Translations under genes and position numbers: made by a program
The notes under the pieces: generated by a model
Databases searched by the model: none
What the model was told of the DNA's origin: nothing
The model's input: only the letters and a program-made list of their open reading frames with translations
Assembly: GCF_029953595.1 (NCBI RefSeq)
Contig: NZ_CP124535.1
Location: 1,706,001 to 1,770,000, forward strand
Source: Fuscovulum ytuae
GTDB lineage: Bacteria > Pseudomonadota > Alphaproteobacteria > Rhodobacterales > Rhodobacteraceae
DNA length: 64,000 bases
Direction of reading: 5' to 3'
Shown: positions 44,430 through 53,253 of the stretch, piece after piece
Position numbering within the stretch: the first letter of the stretch is position 1
Layout of the letters: the number at the start of each line of letters is the position of its first letter

Positions 44430-45736
44430 TGCCGATGAACCTTCTGCATGCCAATGACCGGGCGGGGGAATATCCCCCGTCCTATTACGCGGCCACAAGG
44501 GCCGCGTTCGGCCCCCTGCCCCCGTTGCAGGGGGCGGCGCGGGCCGATGTCTGTATCGTGGGCGGTGGCTATACGGGCCTGTCTGCCGCGCTGCATCTGG
44601 CGCAGCGGGGTCTGAAGGTGATCGTGCTGGAGGCGCATCGCGTGGGCTTTGGCGCGTCGGGCCGCAATGGCGGGCAGGTGGGCAGCGGTCAAAGGCTGGA
44701 TCAGGATGCGCTAGAGGCGGCGGTCGGGCTGGCCGATGCCAAAAAGCTGTGGGATTTCGCGGAAGAGGCGAAGGACATGGTGCGCGGGCTGATTGCGGAC
44801 CATGACATGCCGGTGCGGTTTTATCCCGGCATCGCCCATGCCTGTTGGAGCGACAGCGAGGTGCGCCATGCGGCGGCCTATGCCGAAAAGCTGCGCCGCG
44901 ATTATGGCTATGATCAGTTGGAACCCCTGTCGCGCGAAGGGATCGGGCGGCTGATCCCGTCGGGCGTCTTTGCCGGGGGAGAGGTGGACCGGGGCGCGGG
45001 CCATGTGCATCCCCTGAATTATGCCATCGGACTGGCGCAGGCGGCGGGGGCGGCGGGGGCGGTGATCCATGAAGGGTCCGAGGTGACAGGCACCCAGCAA
45101 GGTGCGCGGCCCGTGGTGACGACGGCCCAAGGCCATGTGACCTGCGATCACCTGATCCTTGCCTGCAACGGTTACTTGGGCGGGCTAGAGCCGCAGGTGG
45201 CGGCCCGCGTGATGCCGATCAACAATTTCATCGTCGCGACCGAACCCTTGGGCGACCGGGCGAAGGAGGTTCTGGCCGAACCCGTCGCCGTGGCGGATAC
45301 GAAATTCGTGGTGAATTACTGGCGCCTGTCCGAGGATGGGCGGCTGTTGTTCGGGGGAGGCGAAAGCTATGGCTATCGGTTCCCCGACATCATCAAGACG
45401 GTGCGGAAACCGATGCTGGAGGTCTATCCCGCACTGCGCGACGTGAAGATTGACCATGCTTGGGGCGGGACGCTGGCCATCACCATGACGCGCAACCCCT
45501 GTTTCCTGCGGGTGGCACCGAATGTCCTGTCGGCTTCGGGCTATTCGGGGCATGGTGTGGCCATGGCCACGCTGGCGGGCCGTATTCTGGCCGAGGCGGT
45601 GTCAGGACAGGCGGAACGCTTTGACCTGATGGCCCGGCTGCCCACGCCGCGCTTTCCCGGTGGGGTGGCCCTGCGCTGGCCGATGCTAGTTCTTGCGATG
45701 ACATGGTATTCGATGCGCGACAGGTTGGGGCTGTAG
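44429..45736 (+). CDS. puuB: FAD-dependent gamma-glutamylputrescine oxidase-like protein
   Basis: 435 residues. It is a DAO-family flavoprotein: ADVCIVGGGYTGLSAALHLA is the FAD-binding GxGxxG, GFGASGRNGGQVGSGQRLDQ matches the PuuB-type oxidases, and ASGYSGHGVAMATLAGRILA is the C-terminal FAD motif. PuuB oxidises gamma-glutamylputrescine to the aldehyde. Its start overlaps the preceding ligase stop by one base (TGATG); ATG 44435 is an alternative. Confidence 0.87.
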   Translation: MPMNLLHANDRAGEYPPSYYAATRAAFGPLPPLQGAARADVCIVGGGYTGLSAALHLAQRGLKVIVLEAHRVGFGASGRNGGQVGSGQRLDQDALEAAVGLADAKKLWDFAEEAKDMVRGLIADHDMPVRFYPGIAHACWSDSEVRHAAAYAEKLRRDYGYDQLEPLSREGIGRLIPSGVFAGGEVDRGAGHVHPLNYAIGLAQAAGAAGAVIHEGSEVTGTQQGARPVVTTAQGHVTCDHLILACNGYLGGLEPQVAARVMPINNFIVATEPLGDRAKEVLAEPVAVADTKFVVNYWRLSEDGRLLFGGGESYGYRFPDIIKTVRKPMLEVYPALRDVKIDHAWGGTLAITMTRNPCFLRVAPNVLSASGYSGHGVAMATLAGRILAEAVSGQAERFDLMARLPTPRFPGGVALRWPMLVLAMTWYSMRDRLGL

Positions 45737-45795
45737 CCCCGACTGTCGGCGGTTTCCCGCAAGCATAGGGGGGGAATTCGCCCCTGTCGTGAACT

Positions 45796-45814
45796 TGTCA
45801 CTGGAAATGTGACA
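45796..45814 (+). promoter_or_regulatory. TGTCAC-N7-GTGACA inverted repeat before DegT gene
   Basis: A perfect 6-bp inverted repeat with 7 bases between the arms (TGGAAAT) lies 50 bp before the ATG of the aminotransferase gene. It resembles a dimer-binding operator; the cognate regulator is not known. It is the only clear structure in the 128-bp gap. Confidence 0.4.
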
Positions 45815-45864
45815 TCCGTGCCTTTACAGAAAACTGAAAGAAGAGTTTTAGAAAAGGTGCAGGT

Positions 45865-47052
45865 ATGGCCCCGGACGGACAGGTGATCGCCCCGAATGTC
45901 TATGATGCCGAACCGATCCCCGATGCAGCGCGGGCAGAGATCGACCGACTGCTCTCTTCGGGTGACCTGTTCCGCTACACCGCCCCCGAGAATGCGCCTG
46001 TGGCGCTGCTGGAGGCGGAATTTGCAGAGCTGATGGGCGCGCGCTATGCCTTGGCGGTATCCTCCTGTTCGGCGGCGCTGTTTCTGTCGCTTAAGGCGCT
46101 GGACCTGCCGCATGGGGCAAGGGTCCTGATCCCGGCCTTTACCTTTGCTGCCGTTCCCTCTGCCGTGGTCCATGCCGATTGCGTGCCCGTGCTGGTGGAA
46201 GTGGGCGAGAATTACCGCGTCGATATGGGCGATTTCGAAGCCAAGCTTGACGATGCGCAGGCGGTGATGATCAGCCATATGCGGGGGCATACCTCGGATA
46301 TGGATGCGATCATGGCGCTGTGCGATGCGCGCGGCATTCCGGTGGTCGAGGATGCGGCGCATTCCCTTGGCACGCTGTGGAACGGCAAGAAGATCGGCAC
46401 GATCGGCAAGGTGGGATGCTTCAGCTTTCAGTCCTACAAGCTTGTGAATGCGGGCGAAGGCGGCATCCTTGTGACGGATGACCCGGAACTGGCGGCGCGG
46501 GCGATCATCATGTCGGGCGCCTATGAGGAGAACTGGAAGAAACATCCGGGCCTGTCGAACAGCTGCGCGCATTGGCAGAACAAGCTGCCGCTTTATAACC
46601 TGCGCATGCAGAACCTTTCGGCGGCGGTGATCCGGCCGCAACTGCCCGAAGTGGCCCGGCGCGTGACGCAAGGCCGGGCAAACCATGATTGGGTCGCGGC
46701 ACGGCTGAATGATTGCGGGTTGCTGCATGTGCCCCCTGCCCTGCCGCAGGAAGAACGCGCACCGGATTCCATCCAGTTCAACCTGAAGGGCGATTGGTCG
46801 GATGAGGCGGCGCGGGCCTTCCAGAAGGCGGCCAAGCGGCGCGGCGTATCGGTGCAGGTCTTCGGCCTGTCCGAGGGCAATGCACGGGCTTATTGGAACT
46901 GGCAATTCCTTGGCGATCTGCCCGATCTTCCGCGGACGCGGGCCATGCTGATGCGGGCCTGCGACGTGCGCTTGCCCGCCCGGCTGACGGAAGCAGAGTT
47001 GGACTATATCGCCAGCGCCCTGATCGAGGCGGCGCGCGAGGTGATGGGCTGA
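45865..47052 (+). CDS. DegT/DnrJ/EryC1/StrS-family aminotransferase-like protein
   Basis: 395 residues. PLP-dependent fold type I protein. The PLP lysine Lys192 lies in SFQSYKLVNAGEGG, VVEDAAHSLG holds the pyridoxal-contacting Asp/His, and AFTFAAVPSAV binds the phosphate region. The family makes amino sugars or transfers amines. In this place, after the Puu-like genes and with no sugar genes, it may act on an amine or GABA-type product (inference). It has its own upstream gap of 128 bp. Confidence 0.83.
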   Translation: MAPDGQVIAPNVYDAEPIPDAARAEIDRLLSSGDLFRYTAPENAPVALLEAEFAELMGARYALAVSSCSAALFLSLKALDLPHGARVLIPAFTFAAVPSAVVHADCVPVLVEVGENYRVDMGDFEAKLDDAQAVMISHMRGHTSDMDAIMALCDARGIPVVEDAAHSLGTLWNGKKIGTIGKVGCFSFQSYKLVNAGEGGILVTDDPELAARAIIMSGAYEENWKKHPGLSNSCAHWQNKLPLYNLRMQNLSAAVIRPQLPEVARRVTQGRANHDWVAARLNDCGLLHVPPALPQEERAPDSIQFNLKGDWSDEAARAFQKAAKRRGVSVQVFGLSEGNARAYWNWQFLGDLPDLPRTRAMLMRACDVRLPARLTEAELDYIASALIEAAREVMG

Positions 47053-47071
47053 AGGCGAAAAATATCCGCGC

Positions 47072-48016
47072 TCACAAGGTCCGGAGGCTGTCGCCCAACC
47101 AGGGCCAGAGGGCGCGGGTGGGTTGCACCACCTGACGGTCAAGCAGACGCCGCAGGCGCACCGCTACCTCCCCCGGCATGTCGCGCAGAACACCAGCGCG
47201 GGCCTGAAGCGACAGGGTCCGGCCCAGCGCATCAAAGGGCAAGGGGCGCAGGTCCACCGCATCACGGAAGCGCGCGGCATGGTGCAGGGCCAAGGGCGTT
47301 AGGATCGTCCAGCCCGCCCCTGCCGCGACCATGGCGAGGATCGGGGTGTAGCTGTCCAGTTCGAACCGTGCGCCGATGCGCATATTCTGCCGGGCCAGAT
47401 GCGCGGCGATCTGGCGGCCCATCAGGTGACGTGTGGTATATTGGATCAGGGGCAGGTCGGCCGGATCGGCACCCTTTGGTGCGACGGCAAGGAAGGGTTC
47501 GGCCAGCAGGGGATGCACCTCGCGCCAACCTTCCGCCACTTCGGTCGGGGCATCTGCGGCCACGACCATATCCAATGCGCGGTTCGAAAGCTGCTCCTGC
47601 AAGTGATGGCTGGCCCCTGTTTCCAGAAGAAAGCGACAGCCTTTCAGTTCCGTGGCCAGTTCCGCCAGAAGTTGCGGCGTCACCTCGGCGTCCAGATCCT
47701 CGATCATGCCGAGGCGCAGCGTCGTCAGCCCCGACAGGTCAGCCAGTGCAAGTTCGGCACGCGCCTCGGCCTCGGCGTTCAGGATCACTTGCGCATGGCG
47801 GCGGAACATGGTGCCCGCCGGGGTCATCCGCAGGGGCCTTGCGCTGCGGTCCATCAGCACTGCGCCCAACGCGGATTCAAGTGAGGACAGCTGTTGGCTG
47901 ACGGCGGAGGGGCTGACGCCCAGGCGCCGCGCAGCGGTGGAAATCGCGCCCTCTTCGGCTGCCGCCAGAAAGACTTCGATCCCCCAGAGGGTGACGCGCC
48001 CCTGGCCTTCGGTCAT
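47072..48016 (-). CDS. LysR-family transcriptional regulator
   Basis: 314 residues. The N-terminal winged helix-turn-helix is VTLWGIEVFLAAAEEGAIST, AARRLGVSPSAVSQQLSSLE, then a periplasmic-binding-like effector domain (about residues 90-300). The start ATG 48016 lies 21 bp after the phaR stop on the same strand, so it may be read with phaR. It converges with the DegT-type gene. Targets are not visible: it has no divergent partner, which is unusual for LysR. Confidence 0.88.
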   Translation of the reverse strand: MTEGQGRVTLWGIEVFLAAAEEGAISTAARRLGVSPSAVSQQLSSLESALGAVLMDRSARPLRMTPAGTMFRRHAQVILNAEAEARAELALADLSGLTTLRLGMIEDLDAEVTPQLLAELATELKGCRFLLETGASHHLQEQLSNRALDMVVAADAPTEVAEGWREVHPLLAEPFLAVAPKGADPADLPLIQYTTRHLMGRQIAAHLARQNMRIGARFELDSYTPILAMVAAGAGWTILTPLALHHAARFRDAVDLRPLPFDALGRTLSLQARAGVLRDMPGEVAVRLRRLLDRQVVQPTRALWPWLGDSLRTL

Positions 48017-48037
48017 GGGACGCCCCCTTTCCGTCGA

Positions 48038-48604
48038 TCAGAGTTTCGAAAGCTTTTTCTGCAATTCGGCCAGTTGCCGCTTGATCTGGGCAAGCTCGTC
48101 ATCTTTCGACGCGGTCTCGGCCGTTTGGGCCTCTTCCTTGCCCGGGCCGGACCCGCCCCAACCGGGCAAGCCGCCCATGAAGGCCTGCATGAAGACTTCT
48201 TGCTGTTTGCGCATCGCCTCAAACCCCGGCATCGCGGCCATGGGGTTGGGGAAGGCTGACAGGTTTTCCATCATCTTCGACTGGCCTTCGCGCAGCATTT
48301 CGAAGGATGCGGCAAGGAATTGGGGAACGACGGATTGCATTTCCGTGGTGTAGGACCGGACCAGATCGGTCAGCACATTGATCGGCAGGACGTTTTCGCC
48401 CTTTGCCTCATGTTCGGCGACGATCTGAAGAAGGTATTGCCGCGTCAGGTCATCGCCGGATTTCAGATCGACGATCTGCACTTCCCGCCCTGCCCGGATG
48501 AAGCCTGCGATATCCTCAAGCGTCACGTAATCAGAGGTTTCGGTGTTATACAGCCTGCGGCTGGCATAGCGCTTGATCAGAAGCGGCTTGTCGGTATCGG
48601 CCAT
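48038..48604 (-). CDS. phaR: Polyhydroxyalkanoate synthesis repressor PhaR
   Basis: 188 residues. It senses PHB and represses phaP and itself. The N-terminal PHB/DNA-binding domain is diagnostic: LLIKRYASRRLYNTETSDYV, TLEDIAGFIRAGREVQIVDL, KSGDDLTRQYLLQI. Two PHB-accumulation regions follow, then a Lys/Glu-rich coil. ATG 48604 is preceded by GGGAGGGTGG. An operator-like CTGC-ATC-GCAG lies upstream at 48641-48651. Confidence 0.93.
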   Translation of the reverse strand: MADTDKPLLIKRYASRRLYNTETSDYVTLEDIAGFIRAGREVQIVDLKSGDDLTRQYLLQIVAEHEAKGENVLPINVLTDLVRSYTTEMQSVVPQFLAASFEMLREGQSKMMENLSAFPNPMAAMPGFEAMRKQQEVFMQAFMGGLPGWGGSGPGKEEAQTAETASKDDELAQIKRQLAELQKKLSKL

Positions 48605-48640
48605 AGGCCACCCTCCCCATTCCTTTTGCAACTGCAATGG

Positions 48641-48651
48641 CTGCATCGCAG
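48641..48651. promoter_or_regulatory. PhaR operator candidate (phaR autoregulation)
   Basis: CTGC-ATC-GCAG fits the CTGC-N3-GCAG sequence described for Paracoccus PhaR. It lies 37 bases upstream of the phaR ATG on the minus strand, in a promoter position, and has the same form as the two sites before phaP. Confidence 0.65.
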
Positions 48652-48670
48652 AGAAGCTTAAGGCAGGGGT

Positions 48671-48704
48671 TTTCAAAAAGAAAGGGCGGGCACAAGGCCC
48701 GCCC
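48671..48704 (-). terminator. Terminator of phaP
   Basis: On the minus strand: GGGCGGGC, loop CTTGT, GCCCGCCC, followed by TTTCTTTTT. It lies 54 bases after the phaP stop and before the PhaR operator of phaR, so phaP and phaR are separate transcripts. Confidence 0.85.
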
Positions 48705-48757
48705 AAAGCGCGTCCATCCGACAGGGAGGAGGATGCGGAGACGCGATACGCTAAGTC

Positions 48758-49207
48758 TTACTTCGCAGCCGCAGCGGCCTTCTTGGCCACCGAGGTCACT
48801 TCAGCGGTCGCCTTCTTGACAGCGGCGGTCGCGTCTTCCGAGAAGTCCTTGCCAGCGGCAAGCATCAGCTCGACCGTTTCCATTTGGACTTTCTTGGCGA
48901 CTTCGGCGAAGGCGGCCATGTTTTCAGCGGCCATTTCAGCATAGGCCGAGGCGAAATCGGTCACCGACTTGGTGTATTCGGTCGGCTCGGTCTTGGCCTT
49001 GGACACGTCGCCCAGCTTGGCGATGGTGTCTTTGGTCCACTTGGCGGTGATCTCGGTCGACTTTTCAGCGGCTTCCAGAGCCACTTTCGACAGCTTTTCG
49101 CCCATCGCGGCCTGCGTCTTGAACGCGTTCTGCATGGCCGAAGCGTCGACCGGGAAGGAAGCCATCATGTCCTGCATGACTTTGGTGAAATCGGTGGTCT
49201 TGGTCAT
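48758..49207 (-). CDS. phaP: Phasin (PHB granule protein)
   Basis: 149 residues of amphipathic helix, Ala/Lys-rich. Phasins coat PHB granules. TTDFTKVMQDMMASFPVDAS, FASAYAEMAAENMAAFAEVA and VELMLAAGKDF are typical of phasin family 2 in Rhodobacterales. The ATG is preceded by AGGAG with 8-base spacing. Two PhaR operators lie in its promoter; a strong terminator follows. Confidence 0.92.
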   Translation of the reverse strand: MTKTTDFTKVMQDMMASFPVDASAMQNAFKTQAAMGEKLSKVALEAAEKSTEITAKWTKDTIAKLGDVSKAKTEPTEYTKSVTDFASAYAEMAAENMAAFAEVAKKVQMETVELMLAAGKDFSEDATAAVKKATAEVTSVAKKAAAAAK

Positions 49208-49268
49208 CTGTCTAACTCCTGGCGTGCCGGTCTGAAGGGCGGGTGAGCGGGTGTTTCCTGATGACGAA

Positions 49269-49316
49269 TACATACATGCTGCAGCGCAGCATTTCAAGTC
49301 TTTTTCTGCAATGCAG
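49269..49316 (-). promoter_or_regulatory. phaP promoter with two PhaR operators
   Basis: Minus strand promoter: -35 TTGAAA (49292-49297), 17 bp, -10 TATGTA (49269-49274). CTGC-AGC-GCAG (49279-49289, inside the longer palindrome ATGCTGC-AGC-GCAGCAT) occupies the spacer. CTGC-AAT-GCAG (49306-49316) lies just upstream of the -35. Both match the CTGC-N3-GCAG PhaR sequence, with centres 27 bp apart. Confidence 0.8.
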
Positions 49317-49363
49317 CATTGCAAGCGCGGAATGTGTCTGGCAACCGGGAATTGTGCGCGACC

Positions 49364-51160
49364 TCAGGGACTTGGCGTCGCGGTCACATAGGTGCCCGGT
49401 GCCGGGGCCAGAAGTTCCGCCCCCGAATCGCCGGGGATACGCGCCTTGATCTTCTTGCCCGACCGCGCGGCCAGCCATTCCGCCCAGCGTGGCCACCAGC
49501 TGCCCGTGTTGTAGGTGGCGCCGGCCTTCCAATCCTCGGGCGTGCCGGCCACGGGTCCGTCATTGGTGTAATGGCCGTATTTACCCTTGGACGGCGGATT
49601 GATGATCCCGGCGATATGGCCGCTTTCAGAGAGGATGAAGGTCTTGTCCTTTGACCCCATCTGTTTGACGCCGTTAAAGCTGCCGCGCCAATGGGCGATG
49701 TGATCCGTCTCGCAGGCGATGGCGCAGAGGGGTAGTTTCACATCGGCCAGCGTGACAGGCTTGCCAAAGACCGGAAAGCCCGTGGTGGCAAAGCGGTCCT
49801 GCTGGCACAGGCCGCGCAGATATTCGACCGCCATCTTGCAGGGCAGATTGGTGCCATCGCCATTCCAGTAAAGCAGATCGAAGGCGGGCGGCGCCTCACC
49901 CATCATGTAGCTTTTGATGGCAGGCTGGTAGATCAGGTCGTTCGACCGCAGGAAGCTGAAGGTGCGCGACATGAAGAAGCGCGACAGGATTCCATCCTGT
50001 TCCGATTGCCGTTCAATCCCATTGACGAAATCGTCGTTGAGGAAGACCCCCACCTCGCCCGGATCGGAAAAATCGGTCAGCGTGGTGAAAAGCGTGGCGG
50101 ATTTCACCGATGTGTCGCCGGCCTTTTCCAGATGCGCCAGCGTCAGCGACAGGGTCGTCCCCGCGATGCAATAGCCCACGCAGTTGATCTGCTTTTCGCC
50201 CGTAATACGCCGCGTCTCGGCCATGGCGCGCAGGTAACCGTCGCGGATATAGTCATCCAGCCCCACGTCGCGATAGCTGCCATCGGGGTTCACCCAAGAC
50301 ACGACAAAAACCGTAAAGCCCTGATCGACAACCCATTTTATCAGGCTGTTGGCGGGCTTCATGTCAAGGATGTAGAACTTGTTGATCCATGGCGGGAAGA
50401 TCAGCAGGGGCGTCGCATGCACCTTTTCGGTCGTCGGCGCATATTGGATCAGTTCAAACATCTTGTTGCGATAGACCACCGCACCGGGCGTGGTGGCAAG
50501 GTTCTGGCCCACATGAAAGGCCTCGCGATCCGCCAGCGTCACGACCAGATCGCCGGAATTCGCCTCGATATCCGCGACCAGATTTTCAAGGCCTTTCACA
50601 AGGCTTTCGCCATCGGTTTCCACCGCGCGTTCCAGCGCGTCGGGATTCGTGCCAAGGAAATTGGTGGGCGAGAACATATCGACGATCTGGCGCGTGAAAT
50701 ATTCCACCCGCCGTTTATCCGCCGGATCAAGCGTGGACATGTCATCCACCGCCGATGAAATCGCCTCGGCGTTCATCAGATATTGCTGTTTGAGGTAGTT
50801 GAAGAAGGGATGCGTTTCCCACAGCGGGTTGGCAAAGCGGCGATCCTTGGGGGTGGCATCCGGCGGGGCTTTCAACTCTCCCTTGGCGAGCGTCTGCTGC
50901 GCCTCGACGTAATGCTTCAGGCTTTTGCCCCAGTAATTGATCTGATGTTCAAGGATCTTGGCCGGGTTTTGCATCATCTCGGCCAGATAGGCGGCGGCGG
51001 CTTTCATATAGACGTCGGGGGCAGGTCCATGCAGCGCGTTGTCGACGGCACGCCGCCGCCCCAGCGCCGCGACAAGGCGCTGCGACAACGCTTCGACCTT
51101 GGCGAGATTCTCGTTCAATCTAACGAGACGTTCGCCTGCGTCGTTGTCTTCCGTTGTCAT
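49364..51160 (-). CDS. phaC: Class I poly(3-hydroxyalkanoate) synthase
   Basis: 598 residues, the class I length. It polymerises 3-hydroxyacyl-CoA to PHA. The lipase-like box is VGYCIAGTTL with nucleophile Cys331; the usual GYCIGG is here GYCIAG. The catalytic Asp is in CETDHIAHW and the His in ESGHIAGIINPP. The N-terminal region (about 95-190, NPLWETHPFFNYLKQQYLMN) is the PhaC N domain. The start ATG 51160 lies 106 bp from the divergent phaZ. Confidence 0.95.
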   Translation of the reverse strand: MTTEDNDAGERLVRLNENLAKVEALSQRLVAALGRRRAVDNALHGPAPDVYMKAAAAYLAEMMQNPAKILEHQINYWGKSLKHYVEAQQTLAKGELKAPPDATPKDRRFANPLWETHPFFNYLKQQYLMNAEAISSAVDDMSTLDPADKRRVEYFTRQIVDMFSPTNFLGTNPDALERAVETDGESLVKGLENLVADIEANSGDLVVTLADREAFHVGQNLATTPGAVVYRNKMFELIQYAPTTEKVHATPLLIFPPWINKFYILDMKPANSLIKWVVDQGFTVFVVSWVNPDGSYRDVGLDDYIRDGYLRAMAETRRITGEKQINCVGYCIAGTTLSLTLAHLEKAGDTSVKSATLFTTLTDFSDPGEVGVFLNDDFVNGIERQSEQDGILSRFFMSRTFSFLRSNDLIYQPAIKSYMMGEAPPAFDLLYWNGDGTNLPCKMAVEYLRGLCQQDRFATTGFPVFGKPVTLADVKLPLCAIACETDHIAHWRGSFNGVKQMGSKDKTFILSESGHIAGIINPPSKGKYGHYTNDGPVAGTPEDWKAGATYNTGSWWPRWAEWLAARSGKKIKARIPGDSGAELLAPAPGTYVTATPSP

Positions 51161-51266
51161 GCGAATATTTCCCCCATATCCTCGCCGCTGTGCAGCATAC
51201 CGCCACCTGCCCGGAGGGGAAAGCTGTGAATGCCGGTGATGGCCCACCCGGACAAGGAGACGCAGT

Positions 51267-52544
51267 TTGCGGTATATGTTCACCTACGACATGATGGAAA
51301 CGGCTCGTAATACAAATGAGTGGCTTGGTGCCACCGCGCGCGCCATGGCCTCATACCCCGCCTTTGCGATGTCGATGAACCCAGTCCTGCCGCTGATGGC
51401 GGCTTGGGGTGAGGTGACGGAACGCACCTTCGGGCGCATGGTCGCCAAGCCGGACTGGGGCATTCGGTCCATCGTGGGGCCGGATGGCACCGACCATCTG
51501 GTCGACGTGAAGACGGTCGTGGAACGCCCCTTCGGTAATCTGGTGCAGTTCTTCGTGCGCCGCCGCGCGCCGATGGCCCGCAAGATCATGCTCGTGGCCC
51601 CCATGTCGGGGCATTACGCCACCTTGCTGCGGTCCACCGTCGCTTCGCTTTTGCCGGATGCGGATGTCTATGTCACGGACTGGCACAATGCACGCGACAT
51701 CCCGGTGTCTTGCGGCAAGTTCGATGTCGAGGATTACACGCTCTACCTTGTGGACTTCATGCGCGCGTTGGGGCCGGATACCCATATCATCGCCGTCTGT
51801 CAGCCCGCGCCCCTGACGCTGGCCGCCACCGCCTATCTGGCGGGTGAGGACCCAGAGGCGCAGCCGCGCTCTCTGACCCTGATCGGTGGGCCGATCGACC
51901 CCGATGCCGCCGCCACCGATGTGACGGATTTCGGTCGCCGCGTGACGATGGGGCAGCTGGAACAGACGGTGATCCAGCGCGTGGGTTTCAAATACAAAGG
52001 CGCGGGGCGGATGGTCTATCCGGGCCTGATGCAGCTGCAAAGCTTCATGTCGATGAATGCCGAACGCCATTCCAAGGCCTTCGCCGAGCAGATCATGCGC
52101 GTCGCGCGGGGCGAGGCATCGGATCACGACGCGCATAACCGGTTTTATGACGAATATCTGGCCGTGATGGATATGACGGCGGAATTCTACCTTTCGACCG
52201 TCGAGCGTATCTTCAAGAACCGCGAGATTGCGAAGAACCAATTCACAGTGGCGGGCAAGCGGGTGGATATCGGCGCGATCACGCAGGTGGCGGTCAAGAC
52301 GGTTGAAGGCGCGAATGATGACATCTCTGCCCCCGGCCAATGTGTGGCGGCGCTGAACCTTCTGACCGGGTTGCCGGATGAGAAGAAGGCGAGCCACTTG
52401 GAACCCGGCGCGGGGCATTACGGCATCTTCGCGGGCAAGTCTTGGCGGTTGAACATTCGGCCATTGGTGTTGAGTTTCATTGACGCCAATTCCGGCACGC
52501 CGAACCCGAAGAAGGCGAAGATCAGCCTCGCGGCCTCGCAATAG
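51267..52544 (+). CDS. phaZ: Intracellular polyhydroxybutyrate depolymerase
   Basis: 425 residues. It hydrolyses stored PHB. The nucleophile is Cys178 in IAVCQPAPLTLAA, the Cys-type lipase box of intracellular PhaZ1 enzymes. The C-terminal GHYGIFAGKSWR holds the His. A TTG start at 51267 is chosen: AAGGAG lies seven bases upstream and MRYMFTYDM fits the family; ATG 51276 would place the ribosome site 16 bases away. The gene is divergent from phaC and shares its last 23 bases with the convergent hydrolase gene. Confidence 0.92.
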   Translation: MRYMFTYDMMETARNTNEWLGATARAMASYPAFAMSMNPVLPLMAAWGEVTERTFGRMVAKPDWGIRSIVGPDGTDHLVDVKTVVERPFGNLVQFFVRRRAPMARKIMLVAPMSGHYATLLRSTVASLLPDADVYVTDWHNARDIPVSCGKFDVEDYTLYLVDFMRALGPDTHIIAVCQPAPLTLAATAYLAGEDPEAQPRSLTLIGGPIDPDAAATDVTDFGRRVTMGQLEQTVIQRVGFKYKGAGRMVYPGLMQLQSFMSMNAERHSKAFAEQIMRVARGEASDHDAHNRFYDEYLAVMDMTAEFYLSTVERIFKNREIAKNQFTVAGKRVDIGAITQVAVKTVEGANDDISAPGQCVAALNLLTGLPDEKKASHLEPGAGHYGIFAGKSWRLNIRPLVLSFIDANSGTPNPKKAKISLAASQ

Positions 52545-53253
52545 GGCGCAGCATCATCGGGCCGTTCAAGAAGGCCTCGATCCGGGCGGTGACGGCTTCG
52601 GGCTGCTCTAGCGTGGGCAGATGGCCCGATCCTTCGATCACCTCAAGCTTGGCATGGGGCGCAAGCTGGGCCGCAAAATCCTGACGGCGCAAGGGGATAA
52701 GGCTGTCCTCTGCCCCCGCGATCATCAGAAGCGGCAGGTTCGCGCGGCGCAGCGTCTTTTGCTGATCGGGGCGGCGTTGCAGGGCGCGAGATTGGCGCAG
52801 GAAGTTCCCCTCGCCCAGCGTCAGCGCCATGTCGCGCAAAAGCGCCATGATCTCATTGCGCCATTCGGACGGGGCAAAGGCAGCTTCGGGATATTCCTGC
52901 GTGACCACCTCTTTCAGACGGCCCGCCTTGGCCGCAACCATGCGCGCCTCGCGCGCGGCGGCCGTCGCCGGCGGTTCGGCCAGGGGATCGGTGGAAATCA
53001 GCACCGCGCGGCTGACCCGGCCATTGTCGCGCCGCAGGATATCCAACGCGACATCGCCCCCCAACCCCTGCCCGATCAGGATAAAGCGCGGTGGGGCCGT
53101 GGCAAGGATCGCCTCGGACATCTGTTCCACCGTGTCGCCTTGCACCGGAAGGGCCACATGCATGGGATGGCTGCGCCCCAGATGCACGATCTGCGGCAGG
53201 AAGATGCGCGCATCGCACAGCAAGCCGGGGATCAGAAGGATCGGTTCGTTCAC
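52522..53253 (-). CDS. Alpha/beta-hydrolase fold protein lacking the nucleophile Ser
   Basis: 243 residues. ILLIPGLLCDARIFLPQIVH is the oxyanion region, GAEDSLIPL has the acid position and EGSGHLPTLEQPE the catalytic His. The nucleophile elbow, however, reads LIGQGLGGDVA: Gly where Ser should be (codons GGG CAG GGG). It is therefore probably catalytically inactive or has a changed mechanism. The GTG start overlaps the preceding hydrolase stop by four bases (GTGA); an ATG at 53268 would overlap further. Confidence 0.82.
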   Translation of the reverse strand: MNEPILLIPGLLCDARIFLPQIVHLGRSHPMHVALPVQGDTVEQMSEAILATAPPRFILIGQGLGGDVALDILRRDNGRVSRAVLISTDPLAEPPATAAAREARMVAAKAGRLKEVVTQEYPEAAFAPSEWRNEIMALLRDMALTLGEGNFLRQSRALQRRPDQQKTLRRANLPLLMIAGAEDSLIPLRRQDFAAQLAPHAKLEVIEGSGHLPTLEQPEAVTARIEAFLNGPMMLRPIARPRG

